From Pseudoduganella flava (GTDB taxonomy: Bacteria; Pseudomonadota; Gammaproteobacteria; Burkholderiales; Burkholderiaceae_D), in the NCBI RefSeq assembly GCF_007830495.1, contig NZ_VLKW01000003.1:186001-250000 (forward strand): a stretch of 64,000 bases of DNA, read 5' to 3'. Below, piece after piece: positions 23,267-30,807 of this stretch (within the stretch, counting starts at the first letter, position 1; each line of letters opens with the position of its first letter). The notes under the pieces were generated by a model, which did no database searches, was not told the origin of the DNA, and was given only the letters and a program-made list of their open reading frames with translations. The position numbers were made by a program, and so were the translations under genes.

Positions 23267-25167
23267 GGCCGCACCTCGCGCTCGCGCCGCGTGCGGCTCT
23301 CCGCCACGCGCGGCCAGAACCAGATCGTCGCGGCGATCGCCACGGGCACGGCCGCCCACACGACGGCCCACGGCGTGAAGATCGAGCCGACGAACAGCAC
23401 CGTCGTCGCGAGCGCCGTCAGGAACGGCCACGGCGTCGGGCCGGGCGTCAGCATGCAGTGATCCGGTTCGGCCGCCGTGACGCTCGTCAGCAGCACTTCG
23501 CGCAAGCCGGGATCGATGCCGGTGACGCTCTCCGGTTGCCCTTCCCCGGCCGGCTGCCACAGCGGATAGCGGCCGTGCACGACGGGCAGCGTCTCGAAGT
23601 TTCCGGCCGGGGGCGGCGAGGCGGTCCCCCACTCCAGCGTGCCGGCGCCCCATGGGTCGGGCCCTGCCACCGCGCCGTGGCGGCGGCTGCGCCATGCGTT
23701 CACGATGAACAGCAGCACGCTCGTGGCGATCGTCAGCGCGCCCAGCGTCGCGGCGAAATTCATGCCGCTCCAACCCATGCCGGCCGGGTAGATCCAGATA
23801 CGCCGCGGCATGCCTTCGAGGCCCAGCAGGTGCATCGGGAAGAACGTCACATTGAAGCCGATGAAGAACAGCCAGAACTGCCACTTGCCCAGCGTCTCGC
23901 TCATCATCCGCCCCGTGAACTTCGGGTACCAGTAGTAGAACGCGCCGAACAGCGGGAACACGGCGCCGCCCAGCAGCACGTAATGCAGGTGGGCGACGAC
24001 GAAGTAGGTGTCGTGCAGCTGCGTGTCGAGCGACACGGAAGCGAGCATCAGGCCCGTCAGGCCGCCCAGCAGCAGGATCACGAAGAACGCCAGCACGAAC
24101 AGCAGCGGCGTCTTCACGTTCAGCCGGCCGGTCCACAACGTGGCGATCCAGCAGAAGATCTGCACCGCCGTCGGGATGGCGATCATCAGGCTGGCAGCCG
24201 TGAAGAACGCCTTGCCCAGCTCCGGCAGGTTGGTGGCGAACATGTGGTGCACCCACAACCCGAAGGACAGGAACGCGGTGGCGATCAACGCCAGCACCAT
24301 CGCCGGGTAGCCGGCGACGGGCCGGCGTGCGAACGTGGCCACGATCGACGAGATGAAACCCAGCGGCGGGATGAAGATCAGGTACACCTCGGGGTGGCCG
24401 AAGAACCAGAACAGGTGCTGCCACAGCAGCGCGTCGCCGCCCTCGCCCGGGTTGTAGAAATGCGTGCCGACGAGGCGATCGGTGATCAGCGCCGTACTGG
24501 CCAGCATCACCGCCGGCATCGCGAACAGCACCATGAACGACGTGGCCAGCATCGTCCACGCGAACAGGGGCATGCGGTTCAGCGTCATGCCCGGCGCGCG
24601 CATCTTGAAGATCGTCGTGATGATGACGATCGCCTCCATCAGTGCCGACGTTTCCGTGAACGTGACCATCTGCGCCCAGAAGTCCACCCGCTTGCCGGGC
24701 GAGTAGTCGGGCCCGGCAAGCGGCACGTAGGCGAACCAGCCCGCATCCGGCCCGACGTCGACGAAGAACGCCGCATACAGCATCAACCCGCCGAACAGGA
24801 AGATCCAGTACGCATAGGCGTTCATGCGCGGGAACGCGATGCTGCGGTTGCCCAGCATCAGCGGTAGCAGCCAGATGGCGACCGCCTGCATGACCGGCAC
24901 GGCGAACAGGAACATCATCGTCGTGCCGTGCATCGTGAACAGCTGGTTGTACAGGTCCGGCCCAATCAGCCGGTTGTCAGGCCGCGCCAGCTGCAGCCGC
25001 ATCAGCAGCGCGAGGATGCCGCCGGCCACGAAGAAGCCGAACGTCGTGACGATGAAACGCCCGGCGACCGCCTTGTGGTTGACGGCGCACAGCCAGCCCC
25101 ACAGGCCGGGCGGATCGCGCCACGCCTGTTCCAGCAGCACCGCGTCGCGGGGGCGCTCTTCGCTCAT
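23263..25167 (-). CDS. coxA: cytochrome c oxidase subunit I
   Basis: 634 residues and about 12 core helices, with extra hydrophobic helices at the C-terminus after a soluble loop. The metal ligands are readable: HGTTMMF (low-spin heme His), WFFGHPEVY with the CuB His-Tyr pair, VHHMF (CuB His-His), and VVAHLHYVL (heme a3 and heme a His). This is the proton-pumping catalytic subunit that reduces oxygen to water. The start at 25167 overlaps the subunit II stop. The C-terminal extension with two more helices is common in caa3/SoxM-type oxidases that fuse or adjoin subunit III. Confidence 0.95.
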   Translation of the reverse strand: MSEERPRDAVLLEQAWRDPPGLWGWLCAVNHKAVAGRFIVTTFGFFVAGGILALLMRLQLARPDNRLIGPDLYNQLFTMHGTTMMFLFAVPVMQAVAIWLLPLMLGNRSIAFPRMNAYAYWIFLFGGLMLYAAFFVDVGPDAGWFAYVPLAGPDYSPGKRVDFWAQMVTFTETSALMEAIVIITTIFKMRAPGMTLNRMPLFAWTMLATSFMVLFAMPAVMLASTALITDRLVGTHFYNPGEGGDALLWQHLFWFFGHPEVYLIFIPPLGFISSIVATFARRPVAGYPAMVLALIATAFLSFGLWVHHMFATNLPELGKAFFTAASLMIAIPTAVQIFCWIATLWTGRLNVKTPLLFVLAFFVILLLGGLTGLMLASVSLDTQLHDTYFVVAHLHYVLLGGAVFPLFGAFYYWYPKFTGRMMSETLGKWQFWLFFIGFNVTFFPMHLLGLEGMPRRIWIYPAGMGWSGMNFAATLGALTIATSVLLFIVNAWRSRRHGAVAGPDPWGAGTLEWGTASPPPAGNFETLPVVHGRYPLWQPAGEGQPESVTGIDPGLREVLLTSVTAAEPDHCMLTPGPTPWPFLTALATTVLFVGSIFTPWAVVWAAVPVAIAATIWFWPRVAESRTRREREVRP

Positions 25168-26153
25168 TTCAGGCTCTCCAGGTAATCGAGCAGCGCATGC
25201 ATCTGCGGCCCCGGCAGCGGGTGTGCCGGCATGTTGGCGCCCGGCTTGAACCGCTGCGGGTCGACGATCCACGCCTGCAGGTTGGCGCGGTCGTTCGGCA
25301 GCATGCCCGCCGCCAGCGTCGGGCGGCTGGCCAGGTGCGTCAGGTCCGGCCCCAGCGTGCCGCGCGCCGCCGTGCCGGTGACCGTGTGGCACATCACGCA
25401 CGTGGTGCCCATGAAGATGTCGCGCCCGCGCTTGCGGCTGTCGGAGTCCGGCGCCGGCGCCAACTGGCGCTGCCCCTGCACCCAGCGCTCGTATTGCGCG
25501 GGCGGCTCGGCCGTGACGGGCAGCGCCATCAGCGCGTGCTCCAGGCCGCAGAACTCGGCGCACTGCGCGCGGTACACGCCCTGCTTGTCGGCACGCAGCG
25601 CAATCGTCGTGCTGCGGCCGGGGATCATGTCGCGCTTGCCGTGCAGCGCCGGCACCCACAGCGTGTGGATCACGTCCCGGCTTTTCAGCGCCACGATCGC
25701 CGGCCTTCCCACAGGCAGGTGCAGCTCGTTCGCCGTCGTGAAGCGCTTGGCCGGGTCCTCGTCCAGGTAGCACACCTCCCACCACCACTGATGCCCGATC
25801 AGTTCGATGTTGACGGCTTCCTTCAGCGGCAGGCGGGCCAGCGCGCGCGCCGTCCATACGTCGGCGACCAGCAGCATCACGAGGCCGACGGTGGCGATCA
25901 CCGTAGCCCACAGCACCGTGCGGTGCACACGCTTCTCCGGATGGGCCAGCGGCGCCAGGTCCGGCGCGCTCTCGGGCGTGCCGCGCGGTGCCCGCCACAA
26001 CGCATACAGGAACGCGAGCACGATCGCCGCGAACACGATCGTGCACAGCGCCAGCGTGAAGTTCCACAGGCCGAAGATCGTGTCGGCCTGCACGCCGGCC
26101 GGCTGCAGCGCGTCCTGCAGCACGGCTTGCCCGGCGGCGGTTTGGGTGCTCAT
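25164..26153 (-). CDS. coxB: cytochrome c oxidase subunit II with fused cytochrome c domain (caa3 type)
   Basis: 329 residues. Two N-terminal helices (about 30-50 and 80-100) are followed by the cupredoxin domain: GHQWWWEV, then VIHTLWVPALHGKRDMIPG and the CuA site CAEFCGLEHALM. A C-terminal cytochrome c domain has the heme motif CVMCH with a distal methionine segment NMPAHPL. The fused heme domain marks a caa3 oxidase that takes electrons from a small cytochrome c. It is coupled by ATGA to the lipoprotein cytochrome c gene before it. Confidence 0.93.
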   Translation of the reverse strand: MSTQTAAGQAVLQDALQPAGVQADTIFGLWNFTLALCTIVFAAIVLAFLYALWRAPRGTPESAPDLAPLAHPEKRVHRTVLWATVIATVGLVMLLVADVWTARALARLPLKEAVNIELIGHQWWWEVCYLDEDPAKRFTTANELHLPVGRPAIVALKSRDVIHTLWVPALHGKRDMIPGRSTTIALRADKQGVYRAQCAEFCGLEHALMALPVTAEPPAQYERWVQGQRQLAPAPDSDSRKRGRDIFMGTTCVMCHTVTGTAARGTLGPDLTHLASRPTLAAGMLPNDRANLQAWIVDPQRFKPGANMPAHPLPGPQMHALLDYLESLK

Positions 26154-26710
26154 CAGCGCTTCTCCGGCGGCAGCGGCACATCAGGCTTCGGCAGGCCGCC
26201 CTTGCGGCGGCTTTCCGGCTCCGACGCCTGCAGCGTGTCACTCCGCGACGGCGCCACGTCGCCGGGCAGCAGGCCGCTCATCGAACGCACATACGCCGTC
26301 AGCTGCCAGATCTGCTCGGCCGGCACGTGGCTGCCATAGGCCGGCATGCCGCGCGGCCGGCCATGCGCGATCGTCGCGAAGACGCTGGCGGCATCCGATC
26401 CGTAACGCCATTTGTCGTCCATCAGCGCCGGGCCGATGTCGCCGCCGCCCTGCGCGTGGCAGCCATTGCAGTTGTAGGCACGGTACAGCCGCTTGCCTTG
26501 CGCGACCGCGTACGCGAAATCCTCGTAGCGGTTTTGCGTCGACGGCAAGGTGGCTTGGACGGGCGGCACGGCACCCGGCGGCCCCACGTCGCGATGCCCT
26601 GGCAGCGCCCCGCCCGGCAACAGCGACGCTTGCGCCGGCGGAGCCAGCGGCCGCGTCTCCCGATCGCACGCGACCAGTGCCAGCGCCAGCCACACCACCG
26701 CGGCCCTCAT
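26153..26710 (-). CDS. lipoprotein cytochrome c linked to the PQQ dehydrogenase
   Basis: 185 residues. The N-terminus is a lipoprotein signal ending LVAC, so the mature protein should be acylated and tethered to the periplasmic face of a membrane. The heme motif is CNGCH in YNCNGCHAQGGGDIGP, and the distal methionine is probably in GRPRGMPAYG. A Pro/Lys-rich tail follows. It sits between the XoxJ-like gene and the oxidase genes with overlaps on both sides, so it most likely carries electrons from the PQQ dehydrogenase to the caa3 oxidase, the role XoxG/cytochrome cL plays in methylotrophs. Confidence 0.85.
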   Translation of the reverse strand: MRAAVVWLALALVACDRETRPLAPPAQASLLPGGALPGHRDVGPPGAVPPVQATLPSTQNRYEDFAYAVAQGKRLYRAYNCNGCHAQGGGDIGPALMDDKWRYGSDAASVFATIAHGRPRGMPAYGSHVPAEQIWQLTAYVRSMSGLLPGDVAPSRSDTLQASEPESRRKGGLPKPDVPLPPEKR

Positions 26711-27483
26711 GGTCGCCCTCCGGCCTGCGGCACGCCATACTCGGCAAGGATCGCATCGATCTCGTCGCGATGCCGATCGAGCGCGCCATCGAGTTCGTCG
26801 CGCAACGCCGCGTCGCCCTTGCGCACGCCCATTGCGATCGCGAACGCGAACGGCACGGGCACCCCTTCCGGCGCGGCCAGCGGCGCCACGGTCAGCGGCA
26901 CGGCGGCGTGCCGGGCGAAATAGCCGCCCTGCGGGCCCCAGACCAGTACCGCGTCCAGCCGGCCGGCGGCCAGTTCGTCGACCATGCGCTGCGCCGCCGG
27001 GCCTTTGCCGTACAGCGGGAAGCCGGCCACGTTGCCGGTCGCGCCGGCGCGCGCGAGCGCATGCCCGGGCGGCGTCGCAGCCAGATCGTTGCCGACCAGC
27101 TGGACGCCGATGCGCCGCGTGCGCAGCCAGTCGCCGGCGAACGCGAACGGCTCCGTACCCGCACGCGTTACCGCGACATAGGTCGAGCGGTAATACGGCT
27201 GCGTCGTCAGCACTCGCTCGAAGCCCGCCGGCACGCCGATGAACAGGTCGCACTCGCCCGCACCCAGCGTCTTGCGCACGAAGCCGCGCGTCTGCGGCAG
27301 CCAGAAGTACGACACCTCGGCATGCAGGTCGCGCGCCACCAGCTGGGCAATGCGGTTCTCGAAGCCGCTGCCGTCGCGGTGCGAATATGGCAGGTTGTCC
27401 GGATCGGCGCACACGCGTAGCTCGCGCGCCTGCGCGCAGCAGGCAACCGTCAGCAGCACCAGACTAAGGCAGCGCGAAGACAT
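26707..27483 (-). CDS. XoxJ/MxaJ-like periplasmic binding protein of PQQ dehydrogenases
   Basis: 258 residues with a signal peptide (…VACCAQA). The mature protein opens LRVCADPDNLPYS and has the paired lobes of a family 3 solute-binding protein. This is the pattern of the quinoprotein-dehydrogenase-associated substrate-binding proteins XoxJ and MxaJ. In methylotrophs XoxJ is thought to help activate the apo-dehydrogenase rather than serve a transporter, and no ABC transporter genes are present here. Its start lies 20 bases inside the 3' end of the dehydrogenase gene, so the two are tightly coupled. Confidence 0.8.
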   Translation of the reverse strand: MSSRCLSLVLLTVACCAQARELRVCADPDNLPYSHRDGSGFENRIAQLVARDLHAEVSYFWLPQTRGFVRKTLGAGECDLFIGVPAGFERVLTTQPYYRSTYVAVTRAGTEPFAFAGDWLRTRRIGVQLVGNDLAATPPGHALARAGATGNVAGFPLYGKGPAAQRMVDELAAGRLDAVLVWGPQGGYFARHAAVPLTVAPLAAPEGVPVPFAFAIAMGVRKGDAALRDELDGALDRHRDEIDAILAEYGVPQAGGRP

Positions 27484-29206
27484 ACAGCATGCCTCCCTTG
27501 CCCGTGTAGTGCGGCAGGTCCTTCATCACGTTGACGAAGCCCTTGGCCGCGGTGCCGTCGCGCGGATCGAGGTCGCCGGAGACGATCGCGCCGGCCCAGC
27601 CGCCGACGCCGGCCAGCACGGCCACGTACTGCTTGCCGTCCGGGCCCAGGTAGGAGACGGGCTGGCCGATGATGCCGGAGCTGACCTTGAACTGCCACAG
27701 CGGCTTGCCGTCGCGCGCATCGACGGCCTTGAACCAGCCGTCCATCGTGCCGTAGAAGACCACGTCGCCGGCGGTGGCGAGCGCGCCGCTCCAGACGGGA
27801 AAGCGTTCCTGGATCGACCAGCGCGCCTTGCGCGCCACAGGGTCCCACGCGGTGAAGGCCCCGCGCGTACGGCCCGGTGCCGCGTACATCTTGTTGTCCA
27901 CGCCGACATACGGCGTGCCGGCGATGTAGGCCACGTCATAGGTCTCGGTGTCCTGGCACAGGTTCTGGTGCGGAATGTACAGGAGCTTCGTGCGCGGCGA
28001 CCATGCCGAAGGCTGCCAGTCCTTCGCCCCGGGCGACACGGGACACAAGTTGCGGATCACCTCCCCGACGCGCGGCGCCTTCGCCGGGTTGTAACGCAGC
28101 TTGCCGGTGGCGAGGTCGACGCCCAGGCTCGTCGTGACGTCGACGAACGCATCGGCCGACAGCACCTGCCCCGTCATCCGGTCCAGCACGTACACATAGC
28201 CGTTACGGTCGGGATGCACGAGCACCTTGCGTGGCTTGCCGCCGATGGCAAGGTCGACCAGCACGTTCTCGTTGACGCCATCGTAATCGTGCAGGTCGTG
28301 CGGGCTCCATTGATAGAACCAGCGAGCCTCGCCCGTATCGGGTTTGCGGGCAAAGATCCCGGCCGTCCACTTGTTGTCGCCGGGCCGCTGCTCCGGGTTC
28401 CATGGGCCGGGATTCGCGGTGCCGTAATAGATCAGGTCCGCCTCGGGATCGTACGAAATCCAGCCCCACACATTGCCGCCGCCGATCTTCCAGGCGTCCG
28501 GCGGCCACGTGGAGACGCCGAGATCGCGGCCGCGGTCCTGCTCATAGAACGGCTGGAAGCCGGAGCCGATCAGCACGTCCTTGTCCGGCCCCGTGCTCCA
28601 CGCGCGCCACACCTCCTTGCCGGTGCCGGCATCGAGCGCGACGAGCCAGCCGCGCACGCCCAGTTCGCCGCCGCTGTTGCCGATCAGGACCTTGCCCTTG
28701 ACGACGAGCGGCGCCATCGTCACGGTCTCGCCCTTCGCGATGTCGGCCAGCTTCGTGCGCCACAACTGCGTGCCCTTGTTCGCATCGACGGCGATGGCCT
28801 GCCCGTCCAGCGTGACCATGAAGATGCGGCCGTTGTCGTAGGCGACGCCGCGCGTGACAAGGTCGCAGCAGGCGACGCCTTCCGCCCCCACGCCGGGCTG
28901 CGGGTCGAAGACCCATTTCTTGCGGCCGTTGTTGGCGACATCCAGCGCGTACAGGTAGTTCGGATAAGGCGACAGCACGTACATCGTGGCGCCGACCACG
29001 AGCGGCGCGGCCTCCTGGCCGCGATGCACGCCGACGTCGAACGTGAACGCCGGCTTCAGCGACTTGACGTTGGCCGGCGTGATCTGCGCGAGCGCCGCGA
29101 AGCGGGTATTGGCGTAGTCGCCGGGCGCCATCGTCCACTCGCCGGTCGCGGCGGCGCACGGCAGCAGGCAGGACACCCAGGCGATGGTGGCGAATGCGCG
29201 GAACAT
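27464..29206 (-). CDS. lanthanide-type PQQ-dependent alcohol dehydrogenase (XoxF/PedH-like)
   Basis: 580 residues with a signal peptide and an eight-bladed PQQ propeller. The vicinal disulfide pair is C113-C114 (ACCDLVTRG). The metal ligands fit Glu181 (GGELGVRG), Asn265 (TANPGPWN) and the pair Asp307/Asp309 in HDYDGVNE. The second aspartate of that D-Y-D motif is the residue that separates lanthanide-dependent enzymes from calcium-dependent MxaF-type ones, which have Ala there. It oxidises alcohols in the periplasm and passes electrons to a cytochrome c. The ATG at 29206 was chosen because it begins the signal peptide; upstream in-frame sequence is unlike the family. Confidence 0.88.
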   Translation of the reverse strand: MFRAFATIAWVSCLLPCAAATGEWTMAPGDYANTRFAALAQITPANVKSLKPAFTFDVGVHRGQEAAPLVVGATMYVLSPYPNYLYALDVANNGRKKWVFDPQPGVGAEGVACCDLVTRGVAYDNGRIFMVTLDGQAIAVDANKGTQLWRTKLADIAKGETVTMAPLVVKGKVLIGNSGGELGVRGWLVALDAGTGKEVWRAWSTGPDKDVLIGSGFQPFYEQDRGRDLGVSTWPPDAWKIGGGNVWGWISYDPEADLIYYGTANPGPWNPEQRPGDNKWTAGIFARKPDTGEARWFYQWSPHDLHDYDGVNENVLVDLAIGGKPRKVLVHPDRNGYVYVLDRMTGQVLSADAFVDVTTSLGVDLATGKLRYNPAKAPRVGEVIRNLCPVSPGAKDWQPSAWSPRTKLLYIPHQNLCQDTETYDVAYIAGTPYVGVDNKMYAAPGRTRGAFTAWDPVARKARWSIQERFPVWSGALATAGDVVFYGTMDGWFKAVDARDGKPLWQFKVSSGIIGQPVSYLGPDGKQYVAVLAGVGGWAGAIVSGDLDPRDGTAAKGFVNVMKDLPHYTGKGGMLYVFALP

Positions 29207-29324
29207 GTTTTCGTTCTTGTCACACCGATACCGATGACTTGTACCGGAATTTTTCGCGGTGCGACGCACGCGTGTATGGGAGCTGCTTTTTGTGCAGGAC
29301 AAGGCCTGCGGGCGAGACGACCGC

Positions 29325-29870
29325 CTACCGGAAATCGGGCCGCTTGCACTCGAGCGAGCGGGCGTCCACCGGCGCCGGGGCGTCCGGATCGGTGATGTCC
29401 TGGATCGATTGCGAGCACAGATGGCCTGCGAACTTGAACTGCACGAGGTACTTGTGTTCGGGCTGCGGCTGGAATTGCTGGGTGAACGGGCCGCATTGGC
29501 CGGCAGTGGTGACTTGCGGCGTCGGGCTGTGCCAGTTCGACTGCCCCAGCACCTGAACGGGGCCGTCCGCGTTCATCTGCACTTCGACCTGGGGATAGAA
29601 CTTGAGCGCCGCATGGGTCTTCTCGACCATCCGCGCCACGAACGGCAACAGCTTTTGTTTCAGCAGCTCGGCATCATAGACGCCGGCCGCGCGCGTCAGA
29701 CCGTCGCACGGCTGCGTGCTCGTGCTCGTGTGGAAGACCACATCCTTGGCGTCGCCGGTGGATTTGAAGAGCAGGGTTGCGGTGCCGGGCTGCGGTTCCT
29801 GGGCTGTCGCGGGGAGTAGCACGAGGGTGACCAGCAGAATACTACTGAATAATTGCTTCTCTACTTCCAT
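29325..29870 (-). CDS. exported protein of unknown function
   Basis: 181 residues with a probable signal peptide (hydrophobic core ILLVTLVLLPATA, cleaved before QEPQ). The mature part has four cysteines spread over its length (STQPCDG, GQCGPF, HLCSQS, LECKRP) and could be disulfide-bonded. No domain was recognised. Its ATG lies inside the last codons of the immunity-type gene at 29842. GC is back to the chromosomal level, so it marks the edge of the AT-richer CDI tail. Whether its 5' end was altered when that DNA arrived cannot be told. Confidence 0.55.
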   Translation of the reverse strand: MEVEKQLFSSILLVTLVLLPATAQEPQPGTATLLFKSTGDAKDVVFHTSTSTQPCDGLTRAAGVYDAELLKQKLLPFVARMVEKTHAALKFYPQVEVQMNADGPVQVLGQSNWHSPTPQVTTAGQCGPFTQQFQPQPEHKYLVQFKFAGHLCSQSIQDITDPDAPAPVDARSLECKRPDFR

Positions 29871-30183
29871 ACCGATACCTGACTGAAGCGCCCGAACCTA
29901 GCTCGGAAACAATTAACTTCGCCAACTCCATTCCTCTCTGAAAGAACCTCTCTTCGTCCTCAGGCACTTTAAAACCCGAGTCAATCGGCGAATCCATATT
30001 GAGTGTACTGTCAAATATCTCTGCCCAAGCCCATAAGGTTGCGCATAATCCGTCGCTAAGACCCAAGGTCTCCGGTGTTATCTCTGGATTATTATTAGGG
30101 TCATTGTAATCATCATCCCACAACGGAGAACAGAAATAGTCCGGACTAAGTCTTAACACTTTCGTTTGCCTTGCTCTCTGCAC
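29842..30183 (-). CDS. CDI-locus immunity-type protein, paralogue of 20394-20747
   Basis: 113 residues from a GTG at 30183; another GTG eight codons on is possible. Acidic. It shares with the 117-residue protein at 20394 the pattern DYFC..LW.DD, P.TL, a Trp-Ala/Ala-Trp helix, L.MD.P, and ELGS close to the C-terminus. It is the third small ORF behind the cdiA toxin gene, on the same strand and overlapping the preceding ORF by 38 bases. Orphan immunity genes are common behind cdiA. Base composition is clearly more AT-rich than the chromosome, which points to recent acquisition. Confidence 0.65.
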   Translation of the reverse strand: MQRARQTKVLRLSPDYFCSPLWDDDYNDPNNNPEITPETLGLSDGLCATLWAWAEIFDSTLNMDSPIDSGFKVPEDEERFFQRGMELAKLIVSELGSGASVRYRYGSREAIIQ

Positions 30184-30385
30184 GTTTCACAACCTGAACA
30201 ATGTACCCACGATAGCTCGCATTGTAAATGCGCCTCCCCATTCTTGCCTTGACAGCCCCGGTACTCGCCCAACCGTGCCAAGAGAAATCATCACACTGAA
30301 TCAGGCAGTTGACAGAAGATAGACTTATATCTGTACCGTGGATCGAAGTTTCGCAGGGCGCGGTCTTCCGCGCATCATATCTCAA
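30146..30385 (-). CDS. hypothetical small protein between CDI immunity genes
   Basis: 79 residues from a TTG that overlaps the preceding stop (TTGA). There is no recognisable domain. The C-terminal half is basic and reads RRIYNASYRGYIVQVVK, unlike the acidic immunity proteins on either side. In CDI loci, orphan immunity genes are often preceded by a remnant of their toxin, and a displaced toxin fragment is one explanation; a small real gene is another. It is included because it fills the gap exactly with overlaps at both ends, but coding status is uncertain. Confidence 0.35.
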   Translation of the reverse strand: MRYDARKTAPCETSIHGTDISLSSVNCLIQCDDFSWHGWASTGAVKARMGRRIYNASYRGYIVQVVKRAESKANESVKT

Positions 30386-30798
30386 GCGCCATCATTGGAC
30401 AGTACTGCGTTCAAATCATCTAAAACCATGTTATCGATCTTACCCGCTCCCTGCCTAAGAATAACCAAAACCGCTTGAAGATCGGTTGTCATCTTCATTT
30501 TACGCCCCCCCAGCGCTTGCGCGCGTATCGCGTCTATAACGGCCATGAGCTGATTGCGTGAGGAAGTCTCGATCAATTTCTCCAAAACCAAAAATACAAT
30601 GGAACACTCTACCTCCCCTAAAGTCTCAGCACAACGGCACTTCCACTCTTCCTGCTTGTTAGGTAGACTCTCCAACAACCTTTCCCAGTCTTTATCACAA
30701 AATTCGTCTAACATATCGGCTGCCTGAATAACACCGATATCATACCAATAATCAATATTCCACTCATTACTCAGGTAACGATCATATTCATCGAACAT
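30382..30798 (-). CDS. cdiI: cognate CDI immunity protein candidate
   Basis: 138 residues, acidic, alpha-helical by pattern, no signal peptide. It starts nine bases after the cdiA stop with AAGGA in front of the ATG, which is the position of cdiI in every known cdiBAI locus. It should bind and block the C-terminal toxin of CdiA in the cytoplasm of sibling cells. No named immunity family was recognised, as is usual given how fast these proteins diverge. Low GC compared with the body of cdiA matches the toxin-encoding end of cdiA and supports joint exchange of the toxin-immunity module. Confidence 0.75.
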   Translation of the reverse strand: MFDEYDRYLSNEWNIDYWYDIGVIQAADMLDEFCDKDWERLLESLPNKQEEWKCRCAETLGEVECSIVFLVLEKLIETSSRNQLMAVIDAIRAQALGGRKMKMTTDLQAVLVILRQGAGKIDNMVLDDLNAVLSNDGA

Positions 30799-30807
30799 AC
30801 TTAATCC

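Noticed and set aside
22634..24559. A 641-residue reading for subunit III with a long N-terminal part
   Set aside because: The first two thirds are a frame-shifted shadow of subunit I. The real subunit III starts at 23266 with an ATGA overlap.
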